A DNA stretch of 64,000 nt from Cylicocyclus nassatus. Taxonomy: Eukaryota > Nematoda > Chromadorea > Rhabditida > Strongylidae. The notes under the pieces are model-generated. The model had not been told where the DNA came from. It worked only from the letters and a program-made list of their open reading frames with translations, and made no database searches. The DNA is taken from contig CATQJL010000001.1 of assembly GCA_958299035.1 (NCBI GenBank), forward strand, positions 49,726,461-49,790,460, read 5' to 3'. This document shows, piece by piece, positions 10,320 to 19,089 of the stretch. A program made the translations under genes and the position numbers. Each line of letters opens with the position of its first letter. Position 1 is the first letter of the stretch.

Positions 10320-10817
10320 TTGCTTGTTTTCAGCAGTGATTCTAAAATGTATTTTTCTTCAGGTCCTTTTCGCCGCGTGAATTTAGCCAAAAAGACTATA
10401 AACGATAGCTCAAAGTACCTTGCTGCTGCTTATTTCGCCTCTTAAATGACGGAGTCTCACCTCTCCTCTATCCTGAGCAAGTTTAATCTGTTCATCAGTG
10501 ATAGTATGTCGTTATTATGAGTGATCCTTGGAACTGTTTTATCGAAATGAGGTCAGAATTAACTTAAAAAAACAGATTGAGCATAAATCGCTAGGCGGAG
10601 TAACACAGACTCTTGACAAATTCTGTTAAACATGTCTATGACATGTCAAATTTTTTTTAACACGTGGCGGAAGGTTGACACTCCTTCCTGAAGCTGTGAC
10701 AAGCTTGAAGCACTCACTTTCATGCTAAATTGAATCTACATTCAGACCAATTTTTGCAGAAATGCCCAGCTCAATTTGCAATTACTATTGGAAAATAATC
10801 CAAAAATTAGCACTCAC
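10320..10817. other. No gene recognised
   Basis: A plus-strand acceptor (TTTTTCTTCAG at about 10363) is followed by a short open frame reading PFRRVNLAKKTINDSSKYLA to a stop at about 10445. There is nothing else to support it. The rest is AT-leaning sequence, presumably 3' of the minus-strand membrane-protein gene. Confidence 0.3.
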
Positions 10818-11547
10818 CGATAAATACATGCTACAGCGAATGACTGCTGAGAACAGGTAAGTCTGGAAGGCTGCCAAAGATAGTAATAGAGTTGCAAGCC
10901 ACATCCGCTCGATAAAATGATTAAACTATAATTAACAGACAAATCTTGCGAGTTCAAATGTTGCAGAACTTACAGTGAATGGTCTTGAGTGCACATATAA
11001 ATCTCCGTAAAAGTATGAAACTGCATAAAACCCGAAATATCCTATGGAAAATAACAAAAAGATGGCTTGGATAAGAATATGCGGCAGTAATAGACTAGAA
11101 GTGTCGGAGAGAATTCCGCAGAACAGTAGAACTATCTGGAAAGAGAGACATGTAGTGATTGTTTGTTTAGTTAGTGATAGTGATAGTTTAGGTAGCTTTT
11201 TTCTTAAGTGTATAATGGAAATGAAGTACTATCTAAAACTTTGCCAACGAAATTTTTGCTTATTTGTCTTTTATGGTGTGAGATGTTCAGTTTGGCTGAA
11301 CAAAGCAAAACCTTCGGAGGCTTTGGGTAAATGGTAATGTCTCTGAATTTTTCAGAAATATGGTTACGGATACTTGTAACTATTCTTGGAATCTCAAAAA
11401 ACCTATATAATCATAAGGATTCGCTTCTATAAGGAAGGAAAACATACAGAAACTAGAATGAATACCATCATAAAGACCACAATGTAGTCGAGAATCAGTG
11501 TGACATTAAAGTGGCTGAACTGGAATATCAGACAGTCGCGAAGGAAA
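10818..11547 (-). CDS. Multi-pass membrane protein, LAPTM-like (three exons)
   Basis: The minus-strand exons are 11547-11448, 11135-10974 and 10925-10818. Junctions are TTTTTTCAG|T, TCT|GTATGT, CTCTTTCCAG|ATA, ACT|GTAAGT, TTATAG|TTT and TCG|GTGAGT. All phases match (100, 162 and 108 nt), giving about 123 uninterrupted codons. The product is strongly hydrophobic, with three helices: one around LILDYIVVFMMVFILVSIVL, a second around LLLPHILIQAIFLLFSIGYF, and a last MWLATLLLSLAAFQTYLFSA followed by VIRCSMYL. A short-looped helix pair with an LLLP turn, and a final helix followed by an R-C-x-Y-L-like sequence, recall the four-helix LAPTM4/5 and related nematode families that sit in endosomal or lysosomal membranes. 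That assignment is from pattern only. The N-terminal helix and both gene ends were not found. Introns are about 312 and 48 bp. Confidence 0.6.
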
Positions 11548-11641
11548 CTGAAAAAATTTCATGGTGCTTGAACTCAAACTTACTCTGCACTTTGTAACTG
11601 GATTCAGAGTAGAATGTTGAGTCGCATCATGGCGCAGGAAG

Positions 11642-12099
11642 TTAAATCCATTTATGTGCGTAATGTGCATTTTCATTTGTAATGCCTACAACTGCTTCCA
11701 AAAATGAAAGTAAAAGCCTGCCTAGATACAAAACCTTTTTTAAACTTCGTGTGTTGCTTGCGACTGCATTCAGAATAAACTCAGCGAGAGAATGAAAATT
11801 GTTTTTTTCAAGAAAAGATTTTGCTTCTTTTTCTGTTGTTGGAATGAAGAGACCGTTTGTATCAACAGTGACCTGCAGCTGCCATTTCGTCTAGAAAATG
11901 CTTCACTGTGAGAGTTACAAAATTTTTATTATCTTAATTTGTGATTATTGCGAGAAAGCTGATAAATGGCAATTATTATCATTGGATTTTGGTTTTCTAG
12001 TATTTGCTTTCTGAGCGGGAAGTAAATTTTCCATTTCTCAGCTGCGACAGTTGTTCTAGGGTTGCTATTGAAAGTTGAAGAGCTGCCACTTATTTCAGG
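11642..12099 (-). CDS. Exons of an unidentified protein, 3' end of gene
   Basis: On the minus strand, TTTTCTAG precedes a 249-nt exon (11890-11642) of 82 codons and a TAA stop, reading TKWQLQVTVDTNGLFIPTTE and later FHSLAEFILNAVASN. Upstream, TTATCTCAG precedes a second open stretch (12099-11929, 56 codons and stop) reading FNSNPRTTVAAEKWKIYFPL. The two do not join in frame through any donor I can see. They may therefore be alternative last exons, parts of two genes, or a gene with a frameshift. The stop at 11642 lies only 94 bp from the acceptor of the next minus-strand gene (11548), a spacing seen in nematode operons. No family is recognised. Confidence 0.42.
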
Positions 12100-12635
12100 C
12101 TGAGATAAGAGTAACGCGTCGTACGTTTATTAATTTATTTATTACGTCAAAGGCACGCTACAACAGCAAGTTGGTAGTCAGCAGATTCGGGAAAAAGAAC
12201 GAAACAGTATTAGAACCTAAACAAACGGAAGGGATTCTAATGCATAAATTTTTGGATGGGGAGCATTCGTGAATCTTAGTCCGAAATATAATTTGATGGA
12301 AAAGGCATTGAGGTTTGGCTACTAGAAGCTGCCATAAGAAATGTACATAACTCCGGGCATGCCACCCTCGCTCGACCAACAAGCGAACCTCATTGATTTA
12401 GTTTCCAAATTTAGTTTGCCTCATAGTTGCGAAAGGGGGAGTGATGGATCTTACCCCCTTCACTTTGAGGCCAAACTCCCGATGACCCCCTTCACCTGGG
12501 CTGAGATTGGTATTGTACTCTGAGAATATGATAAAAATCGTTATGAAAAGCAGGCTAAGTACCTCAAACAACAAGGTACACTCATAAATTTACTAAAGAA
12601 ACGGTATTTATGTTTATTTATATTATTTATTCATC

Positions 12636-13890
12636 CTCGTAGCATTTTGGAGAGCAGAAAGTGAGGACACAAAATCAGTTAATTTTTGAAGCACATAAAA
12701 TCCCTCATATCTCGCGGCACAGAAGACCTAGAAAAAAGTCGACGGTCTACGTCGATTCTCCATGATCTCAGCTTTCGAATGGTATACAGCATGTTAGGGC
12801 TTCTTTGCTTCCCGGCTCTAAAAATCATTTTCTCCGGTAACCGATAAAAGCCAATACATTGGTGGAGCCGGATTGGAGCAAGCTAATAGTAAATATCTCC
12901 ACCCCATTTTTGAAAACTGGTCCGTTTTTTCGCCCAGCAACCTATATACCACTCGAAAGCTCAGGAAAAGGGGATTCGACTTAGACCGTCGATTTCTTTC
13001 TAGCCCCCCTCTACCGAGAGTTACACCGCATTTTATCTGAAAACATGGTCATTTTCAACAGCAGATTTCTGCCAAATGAAGACCTAATCACTGCTGCTTT
13101 TCTATCTATGTTAAAGAGCAAGTCTTCATTAACAAACGTAGACCGTCGACTTTCTCGTAGCATTCATTTGGAGAGCAGAAAGTGAGGACACAAAATCAGT
13201 TAATTTTTGAAGCACATAAAATCCCTCATATCTCGCGGCACAGAAGACCTAGAAAAAAGTCGACGGTCTACGTCGATTCTCCATGATCTCAGCTTTCGAA
13301 TGGTATACAGCATGTTAGGGCTTCTTTGCTTCCCAGCTCTAAAAATCATTTTCTCCGGTAACCGATAAAAGCCAATACATTGGTGGAGCCGGATTGGAGC
13401 AAGCTAATAGTAAATATCTCCACCCCATTTTTGAAAACTGGTCCGTTTTTTCGCCCAGCAACCTATATACCACTCGAAAGCTCAGGAAAAGGGGATTCGA
13501 CTTAGACCGTCGATTTCTTTCTAGCCCCCCTCTACCGAGAGTTACACCGCATTTTATCTGAAAACATGGTCATTTTCAACAGCAGATTTCTGCCAAATGA
13601 AGACCTAATCACTGCTGCTTTTCTATCTATGTTAAAGAGCAAGTCTTCATTAACAAACGTAGACCGTCGACTTTCTCGTAGCATTCATTTGGAGAGCAGA
13701 AAGTGAGGACACAAAATCAGTTAATTTTTGAAGCACATATAATCCCTCATATCTCGCGGCACAGAAGACCTAGAAAAAAGTCGACGGTCTACGTCGATTC
13801 TCCATGATCTCAGCTTTCGAATGGTATACAGCATGTTAGGGCTTCTTTGCTTCCCGGCTCTAAAAATCATTTGCTTTGGTGACCCATAAG
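12636..13890. repeat. 521-bp tandem repeat, about 2.4 copies
   Basis: GAGAGCAGAAAGTGAGGACA starts at 12650, 13171 and 13692, an exact 521-bp period. The first two units differ at only a few positions (for example TCCCGGCTC versus TCCCAGCTC), so the duplication is young. The third unit breaks off at about 13870, where it diverges and is followed by a foldback element. Inside the unit, GACGGTCTACGTCGA and AGACCGTCGA form partial inverted pairs. No open frame of interest. Confidence 0.92.
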
Positions 13891-13907
13891 AGCCAACACA
13901 TTGTATA

Positions 13908-14929
13908 GGTCATCCCGAAAGTTTTTGCGCACGATTTTCAAAAACTCATAACTTCTGATTTTTCCAACCGATTTGACTGCTTTCACTTTTATGTGAAAGG
14001 GTAAGTCATGCTCTTTATAATGACATCCCAGCTGCTTAGTAATGGTCATCTGTTGCATAGATAGAAGCTCAAAACAAAATCACTCAAAATTTGAATTTTT
14101 GTGTAGGGTCATAAAAAATCAGAAACTTGCAACAAAATCGGAGCAGTCGGTATTGTAGGTTCTTTTACCAGCTGTTTCTAACAGTGCAAAGTTTGCTCGG
14201 ATTGAGCGTTTCCATGAAAAGTTATAATTTCTGAGCAAGCACTCAGACAATCGCTGGGGGCAGGCGGGCACCGGAAAAATAGATTGCCGATTTCTCGCAC
14301 CCCGCTCGCGGATTTTTTGCAAAGCAATCAGGACTTTTCGGAAGACCGCTTGCTGAGTCAGCGGATTTTTGAGAGACCGCCTGCTGAATTTTTTTTTCGC
14401 TCTTATCTTTTGCAGATATATTGCTGAATCTCTGAGGAATCGAGAACTCAGCAAGCGGTCTTCCGAAAAGTCCTGATTGCTTTCCAAAAAATCCGCGAGC
14501 GGGGTGCGAGAGATCAGCAATCTATTTTTCCGGTGCCCGCCTGCCCCCGGCGATTGTCTGAGCAGTACAAAAGGCGAATTTGATTTATTTTGGCATTTTT
14601 CAGGGAAATCATAACTTTTCATGGAGACGCTCAATCGGCGCAAACTTTGCACTGTTAGAAAGAGCTGGTGAAAGAACCTACAGTACTGACTGCTCCAATT
14701 TTTGTTGCAAGTCTCCGATTTTTTATGACCCTACACAAAAAATTAAAATTTTTAACATTTTTCTTCTATCGCTCCTATCTATGCAACAGATGACCATTAC
14801 TAAGCAGCTGAGATGTCATTATAAAGAGCATGACTTACCCTTTCACATAAAAGTGAAAGCAGTCAAATCGGTTGGAAAAATCAGAATTATGAATTTTGAA
14901 ATTCATGTGCAAAAACTTTCTGGATGACC
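13908..14929. mobile_element. Mariner-type foldback element, about 1 kb with about 480-bp arms
   Basis: The left end GGTCATCCCGAAAGTTTTTG and the right end ...CAAAAACTTTCTGGATGACC are inverted copies. Almost the whole element pairs with itself, for example AAGTCATGCTCTTTATAATG against CATTATAAAGAGCATGACTT, and the central AGCAAGCGGTCTTCCGAAAA. TA flanks both ends. Flanking sequence on both sides (CCAACACATTG and GAGGTGGAGCAAGTTGATAG) matches consecutive parts of the 521-bp tandem unit, so it inserted into a diverged copy of that repeat. The open frames inside on both strands mirror each other and are not genes. Confidence 0.88.
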
Positions 14930-14930
14930 T

Positions 14931-15300
14931 AATAAGAGCGAGGTGGAGCAAGTTGATAGTAAAAAATGTGCTGTGGATTGACATCGTTATCAGCACTAAC
15001 GGGAACGCGAGCGAACGCGTCTATTTGAACGCGCTTATCGTTGTTATATGTTTATGTTTTTTTTTTGGTAAAAAATGCGCTTTTGATTGACAGTTATGCC
15101 ATCATTATTAGCACACACTCAAAAAACTATGGGAGATTGGTGAATTTCCACACCTTCACACAAAAACCCGCCCATTTCTGGAATCTATACTCTGTAAACC
15201 TAGTGCTGAAGAAGGTCACTTTCCTGAAAACGCTCTAGACTTACCTTACCTAATTTGTAAAGAATGGTTGGTTTCAATGAATCAAAAATTCTAAGACATT
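14931..15300. other. Remnant of the 521-bp repeat, then no recognised feature
   Basis: The first 35 bp continue the disrupted 521-bp unit. The rest up to the transposase-like pseudogene is AT-rich with no convincing frame. Confidence 0.4.
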
Positions 15301-15312
15301 CAGAAGAATAGC

Positions 15313-16545
15313 ATGTTATTAAAATATCCCTCAATGTTTTGCAAAGGTTGGCAGTTTGAAGAGGAAGCTGCAGGAAGAATACTTTACAAAATCGCAGATG
15401 ACTCGCATGTGTTCCAGTTCAACAGCGAGGCAGAAGAAGAATCTTACGCCGACGAAAATGTTGTCGACATTGATACAGAGTTGGCAATTGAGCGATACTC
15501 TCTGATTTCCTGCATAAGGAATCCAAGCAAATTGTCTAGTTTCAATGAGGAAATGTCCAGGAAGTCCATTGCTAATCTTCAGGTTGCTGAAGAATTCAAG
15601 GCTGCTAAATTCACAAACATGGATATGAACAAAAGGATGGTGTTAGTACAAAGCATAGTTACTGCACTTAGATCCAGGATGGAGTGCGAACCCAACTCTG
15701 TGCTTTATGCTTTTGAAAGTTATTCACCTTGTGACAATATGACCTATGATATTGAAAAAAAAACCAACGCGCAGCATAGTACCTCCTTTTTTCGGCTATT
15801 CCGCAGATGCTGTTAAAGAAGAAGTTGAGCAGCTTTCTAATCAGCTAACAGGACGTATGCCAGAGGAGGTGAAGCCAGAGTTCGACAAGGCCCAAAAAGT
15901 ATGCACTATTTCCTTCCCGTGCTGCGAAAGCATATGAGATCTGGCTCTTTTCCCATTACTTACCGCAAAAATCTGATGGACCTACTAGCAAAGCTAGTTT
16001 CCATTCCGACTAGCACGGCAGAGGTGCAGAAAGAAATTTTCTAATTACTCTGTTATCAGAACACAACGCAGAAGTCTACAACGATAGAGCATCTAAGCAA
16101 ATACTTAAGATTTGTCAACCTTCTACTAAACACATTGTTATCTGAAAACTTCATTTAAAGGATTGGTATAAGTGGTCCAGACAGGCTATTGCCGTATGAC
16201 TTTTTGAAATATCCTAAAAGATGGTATGAAGAAACTGGTCACCTATCTGCTGACTTCCTGGTGCTACCAGAGGGCCAAGAAAAAAATCACAAAAGCGCGT
16301 AAAAGAAGAAGAAAGTTTCAAATCCATTTTGGACTCAGAACGCTTTTGCACGCAATTCTACTTCTACTCCGATGACCTTTTGGAGGAAGAAGAAGATTTT
16401 TCAGGCAGCGAAATTGTTGTCTCTGGCGTTAGCGATAGTGATATTGTTGATGATGATGTGCAGGAAATGAAATTGTTCCTAACTTGTACATCTTTTGGGA
16501 TAAACATTATTGCTTGCGTTTTTTGTTGATGCAGTGAAACAGGAG
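15313..16545 (+). pseudogene. Decayed hAT-type transposase-like gene (C-terminal region)
   Basis: The first frame (15313-15770) is open for 150 codons and includes NLQVAEEFKAAKFTNMDMNK. A frame change near 15765 then leads into FGYSADAVKEEVEQLSNQLT. A further change leads into a stretch reading FLPVLRKHMRSGSFPITYRK, then LVSIPTSTAEVQKEIF and a stop. The sequence IPTSTAEVQKEIF followed by short basic helices is the pattern of the hAT dimerisation domain, where S-T-A-x-V-E-R-x-F-S is typical. After more stops, ISGPDRLLPYDFLKYPKRWY and an acidic tail follow. At least two frameshifts and several stops are visible, so it is not intact. The catalytic N-terminal part is not visible. The family call is from motif memory. 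Confidence 0.6.
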
Positions 16546-16678
16546 CACAGATCTTCATAATCAATTTTTTTAAAAATTTTTAGATTCTTTTGGATTTTTT
16601 AAATTTTTTTCAATTTGTGCCTAAATAAGGTACAAATTAGAGCTCTTCATACCACGCTCTTTTACCTTTTCTCTCTTC

Positions 16679-16770
16679 CTCCCCCCCCCCCCCCCCCGAC
16701 TCACATACCCCCTTCACCCTGGAAGGTCGGGAACAGCCGAGACCCCCTTCACCTGGGGAGAGCCCGGCTC
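16679..16770. repeat. Poly-C tract with ACCCCCTTCACC motif
   Basis: A run of 19 C is followed by two copies of an ACCCCCTTCACC.TGG motif (about 16718 and 16742). The same motif occurs twice at about 12450-12500. The polyproline reading of the C-run is a by-product. Confidence 0.6.
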
Positions 16771-17018
16771 CCCCTATCGCACCTATGGTTTGCCTCTATA
16801 TTTAATGGAGTTCTTTTACCCAGAAATCAAATCGCCACTGCAGTTCTGGAATTTGCTATCAGCAAACGTTACTTACGGGGTTCTTGTTTACCAAGAATGC
16901 ATCGTTATTTTCCATCATCACCTGAAAACTGAGCAGCTTGATTTCGTCGTGCCAGGCGATATGGGCACTTGACGTTTGTTGATTGGACTAAGGTTTTTTT
17001 ACAACACTTTCCAAGCCA

Positions 17019-17480
17019 TCAGGAAGAAGCTGTGCGAGGGAGTATATTAGTCGACATGCGACGCTGTACGCGATTGCTAGGCGATGACGCATGAAACTTT
17101 GCAATAACCGTTTCCTGTTGAGAAGATTTTGAGAGCATATATGTGCAGCAAGACTTACTTGTGAGAACAGTGCTGTGAACCTCCACTTTTCCAAACCACC
17201 TGCTGTGCTGCACTGATCAGAAGAGTAAGGCTTACCAGCAGCTCGATAGCGCCCAGGACTGTTGTGCCTGCAATTCATCCATCAAATGAGTAACCAGAAA
17301 GAGTTGAATTTGCTGTGCTGGGCTTACATCCATGTCACTGCCTGAGTTGATGCAAAAACAAGGTCTTGCAGCCAATTTATCAATAGCGATTGCGTCGTGA
17401 CGCATTCGCAGTTGTTATTTTTAGATCTTTACGGAGTGTGCTTTCGACGAATCAGAGGATTTGAAAAACAATCCATACAA
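17019..17480 (-). CDS. 3' exons of an unidentified gene
   Basis: Three minus-strand exons join in phase. One ends ...TGGAT|GTAAGC at 17328. The next is 17267-17159, between ATTGCAG and GTAAGT (109 nt, reading NSPGRYRAAGKPYSSDQCS). The last is 17114-17019, between CTCAACAG and a TGA stop (32 codons, reading ETVIAKFHASSPSNRVQRRM). Introns are 60 and 44 bp. The upstream exon reads CECVTTQSLLINWLQDLVFA and begins at or before about 17430. It can be joined through a GTTTGT donor near 17485 to the open frame at 17485-17690, but the acceptor there is weak. The C-terminal tail is basic and Ser/Thr-rich. No family is recognised. Confidence 0.5.
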
Positions 17481-17484
17481 ACTT

Positions 17485-18209
17485 ATTCTTAAGTGTGTCT
17501 TCACAGGCGATGCTCAAGTAGTAATCTCTACTCTGCGCATAATGCAGAAAAAAAAAGAAAAAGTTCACGCCTGATTCATTTTCATTGACTTTGCAAAGGG
17601 TTTCCCTAGTCTGCACTAGAGAGTGACTTTCCGCGTTGTTCAACCAGCCGCACATACCATACAAATCACCGAAACAGCTTTTAGATGCATAAAATGACGG
17701 AATGTTTAAGTTAAAATACGTGTCTACCAGTGGCGTACCCAGAATTTTGGCTCCGGGGGGGGGGACGACAAAATTTCTTCTAATTAAGGAGTGCGTGGTT
17801 AACGCCACACACATCGAAAAAATTTTTGGGATTTTTCCCAAAATTTTTCCGGGCCTCCGACCCCAAAATTTCACAAAAAGGTGTTACAAGGCTAATTTGA
17901 ATTTTTGAAGGTTTTTAAAATTATCTTGATTATTTACAAGTAACAAATCCTCTGCACATTTATATCAAATCCTCTACACATTTATATAACCATATAAGTA
18001 ACTTTCAGAAATTTCGCGACCCATTCTCGGAAGGGGGTCTCCCCCCCCCCCCCTCCCCTCGGTATGCCACTGGTGTCTACATATGTATATGATGCAAATA
18101 TTTTATGAGACAATGAATTCCAATATTTTATCAGATATTCTGCGTTTTTTGCACTTGATGATCGACTACGTATAGCTCTTGAGATCTTTGGGTAAGTATT
18201 TCCAACCAC
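17485..18209 (-). CDS. Probable exon split by a hAT-type MITE
   Basis: On the minus strand an open frame runs from about 18209 down to the MITE at 18072. It reads NTYPKISRAIRSRSSSAKNA and ends YVDT. After the MITE the frame resumes with the duplicated VDT, then YFNLNIPSFYASKSCFGDLY and GMCGWLNNAESHSLVQT. Removing the insertion and one 8-bp duplication leaves one continuous frame of at least 90 codons. The P-S-F-Y...C-x5-G-M-C-G-W-x-N stretch faintly recalls von Willebrand factor D modules, which is not enough for a call. With the MITE present the frame gains Gly-run and Pro-run residues and different downstream sequence, so the gene may be damaged or this may be intronic. Confidence 0.35.
17728..18072. 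mobile_element. hAT-type MITE with perfect 8-bp target duplication
   Basis: The ends are CAGTGGCGTACC (from 17728) and GGTATGCCACTG (to 18072), each running into a G- or C-tract. GTGTCTAC is present immediately outside both ends (17720-17727 and 18073-18080). An 8-bp duplication and a CAGTGGCG terminus are standard for hAT elements. At 345 bp it has no transposase. Confidence 0.9.
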
Positions 18210-18526
18210 GGTTGTAGAAAAGTCGATAATGCCCCGGGATTCGTGTCAGCTTAAACCTCCTCGAGCCTCCAAAATGATACTCAGCTCACCAGAAAAAGGA
18301 GGCCTTGATCAACACTGAGTTGGCGATTTCTTGCGATCCAAGCAGCGAAATATTTCAGATGTTGACTTAGATAAAGCGAAAGTCAAGAAAACTAGCAATT
18401 ATTCACGCTTTTACCTTGTCTGAGGGTAAACAAGATCATAGAGGTCAGTTTTCATTGAAGCAAGTTCGTTGACTGCACAGAAACACTTTGCGCTTGTTCT
18501 CACCCAAATCTATGATAGAAAGCAGT

Positions 18527-18802
18527 GGCGGACCGAGAACGGGAGGGGGAGGGGGGGTGTGCAAACGACTTGTTTATATGGTAATTAATTGAAACATTTC
18601 ATGAAATTTTTTAGAAATTCAATTTATGTAGCTTTGTTAAAAATATTTTGCCGAGTGGTCGTGGTCATGGGCTGGCAAAAAATTTTGGAAGCGTCTCTAA
18701 AAATATTTCCGAGTGCGTGGCTAAAAGCACGCACTTCTCCTCGAGAAAATTTTTTGTCCTCGCCCCCCCCCCCCCCCTCGAACGGAAATCCTGCGCCGTC
18801 AC
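18527..18802. mobile_element. hAT-like MITE, second and more diverged copy
   Basis: The left end CAGTGGCGGACCGAGAACGG runs into a G-tract. The right end has a C-tract and then CGAACGGAAATCCTGCGCCG, leading into TCACTA, an imperfect inverse. The 8-bp duplication is not clear. Architecture and ends match the element at 17728-18072. Confidence 0.62.
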
Positions 18803-18995
18803 TAATTGAGATAGTCCAGAACAACAGTTATAAATATCATTCTATGAAGTCACTTTTGAGGACAAAACTTTCTCGTTCAAACTTCTACAACTACAGACAT
18901 TCATTCTTCATTCTTCTCAGTTTACAGGGTTTTTATCGTTTTTAGCCACAACGAAAGAGATATAAATCAAAATCCAAGCTAAAAAAAAGTGATAC

Positions 18996-19083
18996 CGAAT
19001 TTGATGTGACAAACGGCGCAGCAAGTCCTATATTGATCCTTTTCATCAGTCCGAGCTGTTGGTGCTGCTTGCATTTCTGGGTC
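18996..19083 (-). CDS. Candidate N-terminal exon with CC-x2-CH motif
   Basis: On the minus strand TTATGTTCAG precedes base 19083. The exon reads MQAAPTARTDEKDQYRTCCA then VCHIKFG, and a GTATCA donor follows base 18996. A hydrophilic start followed by a CCxxCH cluster is seen at the N-terminus of LAPTM-like proteins. An acceptor within 12 bp of an ATG is what a trans-splice acceptor looks like in nematodes. Downstream helices were not found; the hAT-like MITE follows. The ATG is at 19076-19074. Confidence 0.33.
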
Positions 19084-19089
19084 CTGAAC

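Noticed and set aside
10756..10995. Plus-strand exon with TTTTTGCAG acceptor and CAG|GTAAGT donor
   Set aside because: The minus strand over the same bases encodes a clear transmembrane helix with good splice sites in phase with two other exons; the plus-strand reading soon hits a stop.
14119..14927. 177- and 115-codon frames on opposite strands
   Set aside because: They lie in the two arms of a foldback element and are mirror images of each other.
16679..18830. Polyproline and polyglycine frames
   Set aside because: Produced by C- and G-homopolymers, partly within hAT-type MITEs.
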